From Xiphydria camelus (taxonomy: Eukaryota; Arthropoda; Insecta; Hymenoptera; Xiphydriidae), in contig OY783199.1 of NCBI GenBank assembly GCA_963678675.1, positions 25,851,546-25,915,545 on the forward strand: a DNA stretch of 64,000 bases. The letters run 5' to 3'. The notes below the pieces were generated by a model, which searched no databases, had not been told where the DNA came from, and saw only the letters and a list, made by a program, of their open reading frames with translations. Both the position numbers and the translations under genes were made by a program. Every line of letters starts with the position of its first letter. The stretch's first letter is position 1. Positions 51,501 through 57,548 of the stretch are shown here, in pieces.

Positions 51501-51633
51501 TTCCGAGAACAACTCACCGAAGAAGTACCGAGGGAGCCGGACCAGCGCGAGTCTGAAGGTGCGATCGCTGCTGGGCAAGGTGTGGGCGAGGGACAGCAAG
51601 TCGAAGAGCTGCGAGAACCTGCACGTGCTGTAA
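2992..51633 (+). CDS. Rgk1: RGK-family small GTPase, six recognised coding exons (spliced)
   Basis: The six exons described separately join in frame at phases 2, 2, 1, 0 and 1 to give at least 438 residues. Counted from the first full codon of exon 1, residues 1-200 form a Ser/Arg-rich extension and the G domain starts near 203. The P-loop GAPAVGKS is at 209-216 and NKVD at 317-320. G3 reads DHSC (259-262) instead of DxxG, and G5 reads ETSVG (345-349). The tail ends SCENLHVL (431-438), the conserved RGK C-terminus, and lacks a prenylation CAAX box. In known members this family binds the beta subunit of voltage-gated calcium channels, calmodulin and 14-3-3, acts at the plasma membrane and cytoskeleton, and lowers calcium current. 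That role here is inferred from the family. The symbol is by resemblance to Drosophila Rgk1; Rgk2 or Rgk3 is not formally excluded. Confidence 0.93.
4676..4698. repeat. Poly(C) run of 23 bases
   Basis: This is an uninterrupted run of C inside intron 1. Such runs are length-variable and prone to sequencing error. On the opposite strand it is a G tract. Confidence 0.9.
5560..5716. mobile_element. Family A miniature element, copy 1
   Basis: The element begins CACTGAAAAAAGTATTTAGC and ends TTTTTTTGAGTG, so the termini are short inverted repeats. Inside it shares ATTTCTGGCTGCCTCAG and GCTAGCGTAGCAAGAATTC with copies at 15574 and 21475. Flanking bases do not give a clean TA duplication here. No coding capacity. 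Confidence 0.75.
5812..6050. repeat. Diverged single copy of the inverted-repeat satellite motif
   Basis: It shows the motif order of the array at 26110-27640: ATCATCAATACCTCAGTG, TTTCCTCAACATAT, GATTTTCGGAATCAGC, then a mirrored half with TAATTTTTTCACGCTCATTACGA and a TATCGATATTTCGAGG-like block. Matches are partial throughout, so it is an old solitary copy. Confidence 0.55.
8490..8680. repeat. AT-rich minisatellite, about three units
   Basis: The block AATCAATTCTATAATCATT recurs at 8527, 8582 and, with one change, 8645. Each copy is preceded by TATTAAT(G/A)A. The unit is about 55-63 bases. The surrounding sequence is strongly AT-rich compared with the rest of the intron. Confidence 0.7.
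10459..10710 (+). CDS. Rgk1: RGK GTPase exon 2
   Basis: The acceptor is CTCTTTGCAG ending at 10458 and the donor is AG|GTGAGT with GT at 10711; both edges are in codon phase 2. It encodes the middle of the extension: a His/Ser/Arg-rich stretch, then an acidic-aromatic patch (EEEYYRLRHFSITGKG), then an Arg/Ser/Asn-rich end (SRRSRSNNSVASSNS). The basic-Ser runs resemble 14-3-3 and kinase sites known in vertebrate RGK proteins, but individual sites are inferred. A longer reading frame on the same strand (10288-10704) is a shadow: only this frame connects to exons 1 and 3. Confidence 0.93.
11746..11836 (+). ncRNA. Pre-miRNA-like hairpin (candidate)
   Basis: A single ~91-base stem-loop can be drawn. 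The 5' arm contains GGTTGCCTTCCGTAAGGCGC and the 3' arm GCGCCTATGGAAGGCAACC, which pair with one small bulge. Pairing continues outward through TTTC/GAAA to AGTAAA/TTTACT and inward through AGCTGTA/TGCAATGC, leaving a small terminal loop. The length and arm spacing fit a microRNA precursor in the RGK intron's sense orientation. I do not recognise the arm sequence as a known microRNA family, and a short foldback transposon remains possible. The hairpin on the opposite strand is equally foldable. Confidence 0.45.
13533..13726. mobile_element. Family B palindromic miniature element, copy 1
   Basis: The element runs from CACTGAGAAAAG to CTTCTCAGTG with TA on both outer sides. The two ~83-base arms are near reverse complements: shared blocks are GTTAGAAGGATAAT, TGAGTACGAAA and AAAATTAT. 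A short unique centre (GGTTAAATTTTATACCCTGG) lies between them. The TA duplication suggests Tc1/mariner mobilisation. It is non-coding. Confidence 0.82.
13790..14130. repeat. AT-rich island, probably transposon-derived
   Basis: Composition shifts sharply to AT from the CpG-rich surroundings for about 340 bases, then returns near 14135. I recognise no reading frame or terminal repeat. The block style (for example GGTCCAAATTTCAAGCAAAT) recalls the noncoding flank of a DNA transposon, but this is impression only. Confidence 0.3.
15574..15741. mobile_element. Family A miniature element, copy 2
   Basis: The same internal blocks as the copies at 5560 and 21475 occur in the same order. This copy has an extra ~9-base insertion (TTATTCGGT region) after CTCAGACA and diverged termini (CACCGAAAAC at the left, GTTGACCG at the right). 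It therefore looks older than copy 3. Confidence 0.7.
16097..16375. mobile_element. Nested foldback region: two adjacent inverted-repeat hairpins
   Basis: The first hairpin pairs TTTTTTGTCACTCAGTGTCA (from 16099) with TGACACTTAGTGACAAAAAA (to 16258) and contains two tandem copies of GCGCAGTGCGTGAAAT. The second runs from CGTTATT (16265) to AATAACG (16375). It pairs AACGAGTGTGATTGCCGTA with TGCGGCAAACTTCACACTCG around the loop CTCGCTTCGCTCG. The two abut without spacer, suggesting a single composite miniature element. No coding frame. Confidence 0.6.
16891..17204. mobile_element. Inverted-repeat miniature element (TAAACGGGC type)
   Basis: The ends are inverted copies over about 45 bases. Left reads TAAACGGGCAATATTTTACC and right, on the other strand, TAAACGGGCGATATTTTTAC, each followed by GCAAT and an ACGTGGC/TGTGGC block. 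The interior repeats the GCCCGTTTAG motif once more near 17048 and has several ATATTGCCGG-like blocks. It is non-coding and lies in RGK intron 2. Confidence 0.68.
18139..18341 (+). CDS. Rgk1: RGK GTPase exon 3, with P-loop (G1)
   Basis: The acceptor is TCTCCTTGCAG ending at 18138 and the donor is TCG|GTGAGC with GT at 18342, leaving phase 1. After a Ser/Thr/Ala-rich linker it enters the G domain at PYRVLMLG, with the P-loop GAPAVGKSS and the first helix SLVSQFM. It ends EYLHAYDTSI at the G2 or switch I region. The Lys-Ser pair expected to hold the nucleotide phosphates and magnesium is present. It lies about 480 bp before the 200-N gap, so nothing in the exon itself is lost. Confidence 0.96.
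18820..19019. other. Assembly gap of exactly 200 N
   Basis: The run of N is exactly 200 long, a conventional placeholder size, so the real gap may be any length. Reading frames crossing it are meaningless. Confidence 0.98.
20521..20720 (-). mobile_element. Retroposon-like 3' tail, minus strand
   Basis: Read on the minus strand, a pyrimidine-rich stretch is followed by AGAGGGCCTCTGCGGCCCT, then AGAGAAAAATAAATGC and a TTC repeat. The same order occurs on the plus strand at 42325-42390. A GC hairpin followed by AATAAATGC and a simple-repeat tail is typical of the 3' end of a non-LTR retrotransposon or SINE. The 5' limit is not defined and no reverse transcriptase frame is visible. Confidence 0.5.
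21475..21635. mobile_element. Family A miniature element, copy 3, with TA flanks
   Basis: The termini are ACACTGAAAAAAG and TTTTTTTAGTGT, perfect short inverted repeats ending in CACTG/AGTG with TA on both outer sides. That suggests a Tc1/mariner-type TA target duplication. The internal sequence matches copies 1 and 2. It lies in RGK intron 3. Confidence 0.78.
22448..22539 (+). CDS. Rgk1: RGK GTPase exon 4, degenerate switch II (G3)
   Basis: This 92-base exon runs from the acceptor TGTTACAG to the donor CCC|GTAAGT (GT at 22540). It completes a codon at its start and ends in phase 0. It encodes DDESGEKTVSVLL, then an acidic patch (AAEESE) and the strand LTFID. Where Ras proteins have DTAGQE this protein reads DHSCAE, so the Gly of DxxG and the catalytic Gln are both missing, as is usual for RGK proteins. 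Poor or absent GTP hydrolysis is therefore expected. The intron that follows is 27.9 kb, by far the largest in the gene. Confidence 0.94.
23696..24080. mobile_element. Inverted-repeat miniature element (GTAAGGGCGTA type)
   Basis: The left end TCTTATCACGTAAGGGCGTA and the right end, on the other strand, TCTTATCAAGTAAGGGCGTA are inverted copies, preceded by ATATCG(T/C)CGG and followed by CTCAG. The interior has a second inverted pair built on CACGTAT and GGCCTA (about 23861-23912). It is AT-rich inside and non-coding. Confidence 0.7.
24508..24640. repeat. Foldback, about 130 bases
   Basis: AATATTCGTTAACTATTGCA at the left pairs with TAATAGTTGACGAATATT at the right. Weaker pairing continues inward (ATTTGGTCATTTCG against CGAAACAATGAAAT) and outward (AAGTATTCC against a GAGTATTTCG-like block). 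It is a single imperfect hairpin, either a miniature element or a structured RNA. No family recognised. Confidence 0.5.
26110..27640. repeat. Tandem array of ~320 bp units, each an inverted repeat
   Basis: The marker CGAAATCTC(T/C)GG occurs at 26118, 26416, 26736 and 27056, with a degenerate copy near 27364. Spacings are 298, 320, 320 and about 308. Units two and three are nearly identical. Within each unit one half carries TATTTTTTCGCGCTGATT and the other half its reverse complement, AATCAGCGTGAAAAAATA. Both are flanked by mirrored CGACCACCCTATCT and AGATAAGGTGGTCG blocks. The array is AT-rich and has no coding frame. Confidence 0.85.
29622..29814. mobile_element. Family B palindromic miniature element, copy 2 (inverted)
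   Basis: It has the same termini (CACTGAGAAAA and TTTTCTCAGTG) and the same arms as the copies at 13533 and 45802. Its centre reads CCAGGGTATAAAATTTAACC, so it sits in the opposite orientation. The outer bases are TTG and CGC, so the TA duplication has been altered. It lies within the 27.9 kb intron. Confidence 0.82.
30940..31165. repeat. Weak inverted-repeat element with TTTTACC motifs
   Basis: GGTAAATTTTACCG at the left and CGGTAAAATTTA at the right face each other. AGTAAAAAAGATCCACA on the left matches, on the other strand, a GTGAAAAAAAAAAGAAGAGTCCACA-like block on the right. Three CATTTTACCAT or CGTTTTACTGT blocks lie between them. The arms are too diverged for certainty. Confidence 0.35.
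31575..31602. repeat. (CT)n microsatellite
   Basis: Fourteen uninterrupted CT dinucleotides within intron 4. Confidence 0.9.
33511..33570. repeat. Short near-perfect hairpin
   Basis: TTAAGGAATGCTTTTT pairs with AAAAAGCATTCCTTTAA across a loop of about 18 bases, extended outward by AAATT/AATTT. The stem is about 22 pairs. It may be a very short miniature element or a structured RNA; nothing in the context decides. Confidence 0.5.
38532..38541 (+). promoter_or_regulatory. TATA-like box in a GC-rich block
   Basis: TATATATAAG stands alone in strongly GC-rich sequence (about 38340-39450). It is about 85 bp upstream of an ATG at 38615 whose reading frame does not resemble a protein. It could drive an internal transcript within RGK intron 4. 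No initiator or downstream exon was recognised, so this is weak. Confidence 0.25.
39481..39508. repeat. (AG)n microsatellite
   Basis: Fourteen AG dinucleotides in intron 4. Confidence 0.9.
42325..42390 (+). mobile_element. Retroposon-like 3' tail, plus strand
   Basis: TTAGAGGGCTTGCCCTAGAG forms a small hairpin, followed by TTAATAAATGC and about eight TTC units. This is the same layout as the minus-strand copy at 20521. About 325 bases of T-rich sequence with TTA/TTC triplets (42000-42325) precede it and may be part of the same insertion. No coding frame of a transposase or reverse transcriptase is visible. Confidence 0.5.
42901..42919. repeat. (GT)n microsatellite
   Basis: About ten GT units, extended to the left by an interrupted GTGTGTGTAT. 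Confidence 0.85.
44368..44780. mobile_element. Miniature element with ~105 bp inverted ends
   Basis: The left arm (44368-44475) and right arm (44672-44780) are inverted copies, with over 80 percent of bases matching by eye. Shared blocks include TTCCTTGGATG, AATAAGAAAAAAAGTTC (AGATAAGAA on the left), CCGGAAAC and CTGAGTTTCGG. The termini read ACACCGGATGATT and, on the other strand, ATACCGGGTGATT. The ~195 bp centre is AT-rich and non-coding. The target duplication is not clear. Confidence 0.75.
44881..45030 (+). promoter_or_regulatory. Promoter-like cluster: CCAAT, CACGTG, CTCF-like site, TATA
   Basis: In order on the + strand: CCAAT at 44881-44885, E-box CACGTG at 44903-44908, GCCGCCAGATGGCGCC at 44941-44956, and TATATAAG at 45023-45030. 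The third contains AGATGGCGC, like the insect CTCF core. The order and spacing resemble a core promoter firing rightward. What lies downstream is the antisense LRR remnant and no recognised plus-strand exon, so the product is unknown. Confidence 0.35.
45053..45645 (-). pseudogene. Leucine-rich-repeat gene remnant, multi-exon, one frameshift
   Basis: On the minus strand, 45544-45325 reads as LRR-type protein with KLKGIEKLQLKGIEKMTLEG. The stretch 45195-45053 reads KLELRECRDF, then VLPKLKHLKSLRLEEG. The two are separated by a plausible 102 bp intron (GTAAGA at 45297, CTCAG ending 45196), and a 100 bp intron (GTAAGT at 45644, TTAG ending 45545) precedes the first. The second block is in frame across its intron only if the reading shifts by one base near the four-base G run of the codons for EGD; otherwise a TGA (45322-45324) closes the frame. 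No start codon, F-box or further repeats were found on either side. It may be a decayed copy or a fragment of an F-box/LRR-like gene, nested antisense in the RGK intron. Confidence 0.55.
45802..46000. mobile_element. Family B palindromic miniature element, copy 3
   Basis: CACTGAGAAAA to TTTCTCAGTG with TA on both sides, the same orientation as copy 1. It differs from copy 1 by short insertions in the A run and in the centre (CCCTCTGGAAGG). It lies 157 bp upstream, in minus-strand sense, of the LRR gene remnant. Confidence 0.82.
47907..47931. repeat. (CTC)n microsatellite
   Basis: Eight triplets of a pyrimidine repeat in intron 4. Confidence 0.85.
50471..50663 (+). CDS. Rgk1: RGK GTPase exon 5, with NKVD (G4)
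   Basis: The acceptor TTCCTTTTCAG ends at 50470 and the donor is GAAG|GTAATC with GT at 50664, leaving phase 1. The exon encodes the central strand HAYCVVYSTTDRSS, the following helix (EVLQTLWRSG), then AVILVGNKVDL, which supplies the guanine-specificity motif NKVD. The next stretch, VRSRLV, is a typical RGK sequence after G4. Exon 4 ends in phase 0 and this exon begins in phase 0, so the 27.9 kb intron is consistent in frame. Confidence 0.96.
50664..51307 (+). other. RGK intron 5 (644 bp)
   Basis: The intron is bounded by GTAATC and GATTGCAG. It is CpG-rich with a short GA run near 51154. A reading frame on the + strand crosses it but contains Arg- and Ala-rich sequence unlike the flanking exons, and the in-frame joining of exons 5 and 6 argues that it is removed. 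Confidence 0.85.
51308..51633 (+). CDS. Rgk1: RGK GTPase terminal exon 6, with G5 and C-terminal tail
   Basis: The acceptor CCGATTGCAG ends at 51307 and the stop TAA is at 51631-51633. It starts EGKSMATSYDCKFIETSVGINHN, cut here into the helix before G5 and the G5 motif itself, where ETSVG replaces the Ras-type SAK. The final helix is followed by a basic Ser-rich tail (RKRSHKNRSRSP) and then KVRSLLGKVWARD, a basic amphipathic segment like the calmodulin-binding region of vertebrate RGK proteins. The ending SCENLHVL matches the family's conserved C-terminus. The tail carries membrane-binding basic residues in place of a lipid anchor. Confidence 0.96.
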
Positions 51634-53720
51634 GAGGATCGAAGACTGAGATACCGCGTCTCATGCTCGGCCTCCGCGCGGACGCGAGGCGAGCTCGGGT
51701 AAGCCTTGATGACTTTCAGGGTCGTTGGGAGATGGATGGAGGAAGTAAGGAGGGAACGCGCCTCGAGAAACGAGTCGATATCGGAATCCAGCGTCGTGCG
51801 GCGGCTTCGACGTTCTCGCCCCTTCCCGGTAGGAGAGGGTGCGTCTTTTCTGTCCGGATGGGCGAGGAAGGAAGGCGCGTAAGCGGAGGAGAATTCGATG
51901 CTCGAAGGATTCATTTAAATGGGGAGAAGAGAGAAAATTGTGCTACGATCAACCTCGTTTGCGTTTTACGTCGCGCGACGTTGCGATGGCAAACATCGAG
52001 AATAATTTCTCGCCGCGGCATTCGAAGTTCGTCGCGACGGACCGCTCTCTCTTTCTCTGTCTTTCTCGAGAGAGAAAGGGAGTTAACGAACGTCTTCCGG
52101 GAACCGGGAACACGTCGGTACCCGCTCCGGGGAGGCGCTAAGCGCCACCTGGACGAGGACGTGTTGCCGAACTCGCGCGAACGTCGTATTACCGCGCAAC
52201 TAAAGCGCTACTTTCTCGGATAGAAAATTTTCCTCTCGGGAGGCGCGATACGAAGTTCGCCAATCCAATTTGGAGAGGGTCGGTCGTTTGCCCGAATTTT
52301 CTCTCGCCGCGATACCCCCCCGCGATCGGCGGGGCGAGCCGCGGCGGCGAGTCCTCGTCGACGCTGGATCCCGTCCTTCGAGACGTCGGGAAAGACAATA
52401 CAGACGGAAGGACGATGGGCGTGGTCGATCGTGCTTCGAGAGGTAATAATTAACTTTGAACTGCCGGACCGGAGGGAGGGCGGAAATGGGAAGGAAAATT
52501 CGTTGGGAAAAATTGTAATAAGTTGATTAGAGACGAAAAGTTGAGACGAGGAGGGAGGGAGGGAGGGAGCGGCACGAAGAGAATCGGAGACCAGAGCACA
52601 GCCGCTGCACAAAAATCATTCCCGCCGTATTTTTTAATCCGACCCACTTTGAATACGCTTCGATTATGTAGGTGACCCTACGTTAATTATCGTCGCGATC
52701 GACGTCGACGGAGATCCACGCGACATCGATCGAGGGTCGAGCGGAAGGGCGGCGCAACGCCACTTTCGGGGGATGCGCTTCCGGTCGGCTCTATCTCTTT
52801 ATAATTCGTACGTATGTGTAATATCGTATATGAGGTAAGTTGTCCCGATGTGTCGATCGTTTCGAAGATTCGACGTCATTTTCTCATCGGCGTACAGTTT
52901 TTTCGCGCAGCGACAAAAAGCGGTATCGTGGATACGCGGATGACACGACACGGAGAAGACGCGTTGAATCTTTGAAACGATCAATCGCGATCCGCGTTAC
53001 GAATTGACTAACGTTGGAACAATTTTCCCTGCCTATATATCAGTGGCGTCTGGTTTCAAAATTGGCCGAGACTGAATAGTCGACAAAATCAATTACGTGA
53101 AGTAGGTGTAGTTTATTTTTTTTTTTGAATTACATCGAGTCGGAAAGCAGTCGAAAGCGTGTCGAGAATTCTGGGACAATTTGTCCTCTCTGCCATTCTG
53201 TCTCGTTTCGCGTCCTTTGCAATCATCCGAAAATCAATTATAACGGTCTCGGTCGTTCTCAAAACCAGAAGCCACAATCCATCGTTGTATATCCTTGGAC
53301 AAACTTTTACAATCCAACGTATTATTATAACCGTATATGAATTTACACGATTTTTTTACAATATTACGATTTTTGTACGTCGACGGAGTAAGGTAATATA
53401 ATCGACTTATACTAGTTAAGGGGAAAGATCGGAGGGTGAAGAAGGGTAATTTAGGTAGGGAGAGGCGAGGATTGGGGGAGAAAGTTGATGGGATCTGGGA
53501 AGAAAGTACGTCGGACGAGCTATCGCGCGTACTGTGTTAGGTATACATTATAAACCGGGGAACATACACCCGGCGCGCGTTGCGGGTAAATTATACAACG
53601 GGTGACGCGCGAGAAGTCAAAGTCGCGTCTCTCCGTAGTCGACGCGATGGCGCAGCGCCGCTTCCGGGCCAGACGAAGACTTATAGGTAGATAAATAAAG
53701 TATACGCGTACGAGAGCGAC
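51634..53720 (+). other. Probable RGK 3' UTR with possible poly(A) signal at 53694
   Basis: After the stop codon there is about 2 kb without a supportable gene, ending near AATAAA at 53694-53699. The stretch 53000-53400 is AT-rich, as in many 3' UTRs. The true cleavage site cannot be set from sequence alone and earlier sites are possible. Confidence 0.4.
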
Positions 53721-56693
53721 TCACGTCGCGCGACACGAACGCGAGGAAAAGCGGAGGCGTAGGGAGGAGGAGAAAACACAAGCAATTTTAGATGAATATT
53801 GAGACGAATATGTAATATTATGCATCAATTGTATTCGATGCGCGTGTACGAGGTCCACTAGTAAGTAAGTCAGTAAAGGGTATCGTCTTGGCGCGACGCG
53901 GCGTCACTTTATCATCAATACATATTCGACTAGAGACCGTAGCTATGTATTTTTCAGATATTCTTGTATCCTGCGCACCAACGTTACGGCTTCGTCGGAT
54001 TTGTCGGAGCAGCCGAGGCTTTACTTTTCGATCCCCCGCGAACACCGCTTACTGGTGTTCCGGTGCGCGACGCGCGTACTGCACCTGACGACACGGTGAC
54101 GTAATGTAGCTTATCCGAATTAACCCGTTACCGTCGAGAGAGCGTCTTTCCGCAAATTTTTTCCCGATTTTCACTCGCGTCGACTTCTTCGAGCCGCGCT
54201 TCCGGGATCGTTTCCCCGCCGCCGAGGCGTGTCTTTCGAGATAACCCACTTTCCTTACCCTCCCGACTTCGTTCCCCGCTCGCTTTGTCGCGCGGGGAAC
54301 CGGAAAGGACGAGAGAACCGCGGCATCCACTCGCCGTAGGCGTAGGACAGATGCCCGCCGCGCGTATACACGACCGTTTCGAATTTGCAATTCGGAAGAA
54401 CGCGCGAGGGACAATGAGACTTCGGGACGATACTTGCGTGCCCGCGCCTCGAACGAGATATCCCGCGATAAATTCCTCTTCCCCTTCCCGGTCGCCGAAA
54501 TAGAGTCGCTCTCGGTAAAATTCGGGCGGAAAAATTCACCGAGAGAAAAAAAAGCGACTCGTTCCGACGGCGACCCCGGAAAACATCGACGACCGCGTAC
54601 GATCGGCTTCCGCGTGCGCGGCGGCTATTTTTTTTTCGTAGAATTTCCGTTTCCAATGCGAAGAGTGCGACCGCGAGCGCGGTGGTTACCGCAACCCCGA
54701 GGCGAGCGGGGATGTCTCCGAGGGACGCGCGAGGTGATTGGACTCGACGTGTGGACAGAGAAATCAGCGGTGAGAACTCGAAGGAGATTATATTTTCCGC
54801 AGTCTCGAATCGCGGGGATTAATTTCGCATTGACGCACTTTATTTTGCCGCGTTTCTCGCGCTTACACGCACCGTTGGTATTAACGTTTATTTGAAAAGT
54901 CTATTTTTATTAGTTGTACTATATACATACACTGCTTACGTATTTGTCCTTTCTGTCGCGGTGATTTTGCAATTTTTCTAATTCATTACACTCGAAAGTG
55001 CGTCTCTGTAGAGAGAAAAAAGGTTTTATGCAGTGACCAACAGCTACGCCGTGAACTAAACTTGGCTGAATGAACTAAACGCGAAATTATAATATAATAG
55101 GTGCTACCGACGTATGTTTAATTAATTCAATGCGCAACGGAAGAAACCGAATGCTTGTTTCGTCGTTCAAAAAATTCGTCATAATCAAACATCCAATTTA
55201 CCGTTTTCAACGTCGCATTTAGTCGATCGAGCGAATTTTTCTTCTTAACGAAGAGAGAGCGTCATTATTTTTCCCGTAGGGTATATATCTGAAACTGCCG
55301 TTGCATCGCGATGAGGAGTAAATTAACAACGTCCCACGCGTAATTTCTTGATGGAAATTACTAAATTACTCCAAGCCTGGTTCGTTTATCACGCGTCCTC
55401 GCGTCGCGAGAGTTTTAATCGAAAAAAAAAAACTGGTCTACGCGATCGATCTTTTATCATTTTACCAGAACGCAGAGCGCCATTTCGTTTACGCGCTGCG
55501 GGATGAAAATATGACGCTATTGTGTAAAACTCACGCGACTATAACGAACTGGCTGCATTGTTTCGTTGGCATTTTTTTCCCCAAAAACGTTTCCCCTTTC
55601 AAATTCACTCGCGAGAAATTTCGCGCGTGGCATTTCGCCGATCGTTGAATTTGGCTCGTCGAGCCATCGCGGTTCATGTCGATACCGAATAAACGCCGCC
55701 TCTCGACGACGGTGATATCGAATCGCCGTCGAAAGCTCGAAGAGAGTTTGACGTATCCCGACGGAAAAGTTTCACTGCCTTCCCCTTGTCTCTTTGCATA
55801 TCCGCCGCTTCTTCGAGGACCACCTTGTTACGTATGTATGTATTTATATAGGGCGATAATAAAATAAGCGGACCAATTCGACACGCACCCCACCGAGATG
55901 TATTTATCTCTTAAACTCGTAGGTACAGAAATGATTTACGCACGATGCCACGACGTATATACGATAGAAACGTGATCCTTACCGTGACACCGATCGACGA
56001 TTACATTAAAATACATACGTTTTTTCCACAAGGATATCGTATTCGTACATTTTTCAAAGCCCTCGAAACACGGCCCTTATAGCAATAGTATCCGTTGCAA
56101 CGTTACGAAACACCATCATCGCGACGCGTAGGTATAGATTCATCGCATTCTCCTCGACCCCCTTTCAACTTTTCTTCCCGCATCGCAAAATTGCAGCTGC
56201 AATTACCGAGCCGCCGACTACGGCTAATTCGATCTCGGCGCGCTCTCTGAAGGGACGGAATGTTTTGAATTTTTGATGCGCTCGTTCTTCGCAAACTTAA
56301 CGAGAAATAACGACTCTCTGGATGTAAAACGCGCGACTACCCACCGTGAAAAAATAACAAAGACGATAACAAAGGAGTATCTCGCGGAGGAGATAAGTGG
56401 GGTGGGGTTATTTTTAAACTCCCGTTATTTTGATTGGCCGTAAACTAAGGGAACGGTAACGATAGCACGGGGCGGAGGGTGGCGGGGGAGAAAAGTAGGT
56501 TAGCCCGAGACGAACCGAGACAGGTGAAACTGTAAAACTTCATTCCGCATCGAGTCCGCGCCCCGGCGGAGTTCTTTTTTTCGCGGAAAAATCGAACGCG
56601 CGAGCGCCGAAATTAGCTCTCTCTCTCTCATTTCCGGTACGTCCGTTGCACGTCCAGCCCGTACAGATAGTAATGGATTATCTCACTCGCGGC

Positions 56694-56777
56694 TATACCG
56701 CCCTGCTAAGACAAGAAGTCGTATCTGCAATAGGATCCTATTGCAGATACGACTTCCTGTCTTAGCAGGGCAGTATA
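56694..56777. repeat. Nearly loopless 84-bp palindrome centred on GGATCC
   Basis: From the centre GGATCC (56733-56738) the two arms run outward as reverse complements. They pass through CTATTGCAGATACGACTTC and, after one mismatch, TGTCTTAGCAGGGC, ending in CTATAC/GTATA-like flanks. Only about three positions differ over 40-odd pairs, and there is no spacer. It is not flanked by a visible target duplication. Confidence 0.9.
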
Positions 56778-57392
56778 CACATATGTATATCGTCGTCCTT
56801 GTGCACCCCCGCTTTCGAGGGAGCGCGAGTCGAACGTATTATCGCGACGAGCGTTTAAGCCGCGTCTTTGTCGCGTGGGAAGTAACGGGTGAGAAGGCTG
56901 GGAGAAGTTGGGGAGGGAGAGGGAAAGCGAGCCGGGGACGACTATCGCTGGACCGTTCCTTCAACGTCGACAAACTTTTCTCCGATCTCTTTAGGAAACG
57001 GTCGCGTTGCGGCGCGAGTTTCGGGGGTGAAAGCGTCATCTGCTCTCCCGTCCATCGACTCAGACATCGCGCGGGGGTTAAATAAATGGGGGGAGGGGGC
57101 GAAAATGGCTAAAAATCCAATTAAAAGTCCGGTCGACGCGCGGTCCGATTAAGCCGCGCGGCGCTTCGGTGCACCTGCCGTTGACGGGTCTCTGTCATCG
57201 CGGGTGTTGCCGCGCTGACCGCGTCAGTCTCGTCGCTCTCGAATAATGTAGCTCACCGAAAGCGTCGAGCCCCCCGGATCTCCCGGTTAATTTATCGGGG
57301 GAAACTCTTTTTCGACGAAAACCGCGCGGAGCGGAACTTACTCGTTAATCGCCGTTTTAATGAGCGACCGAATTCACTTTGGATGAGGTCCA

Positions 57393-57548
57393 ATTTATTC
57401 CATTTTTACATTGGATCGATGTACAGTTAATCTCGACGCTCGGCTGATTCGCATTCGATTTAATCTCTCTCGCGGAATTTCCTGGCAAGAGTCTCGGCGA
57501 GAAGTGCCCTTTTGATCTTGCGGCCAATCTATGTAAAATGGAATAAAT
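57393..57548. repeat. Foldback with ~22 bp arms
   Basis: ATTTATTCCATTTTTACATTGG at the left matches, on the other strand, the right-hand block that reads CCAATCTATGTAAAATGGAA then TAAAT. The arms are separated by about 110 bases of unrelated sequence. Likely a small miniature element remnant. Confidence 0.5.

Noticed and set aside
50928..51556. A + strand frame reading through RGK intron 5 into exon 6 in another frame.
   Set aside because: The intron has consensus borders and its removal restores the conserved G domain. The read-through frame is Arg/Ala-rich and unlike any RGK protein.
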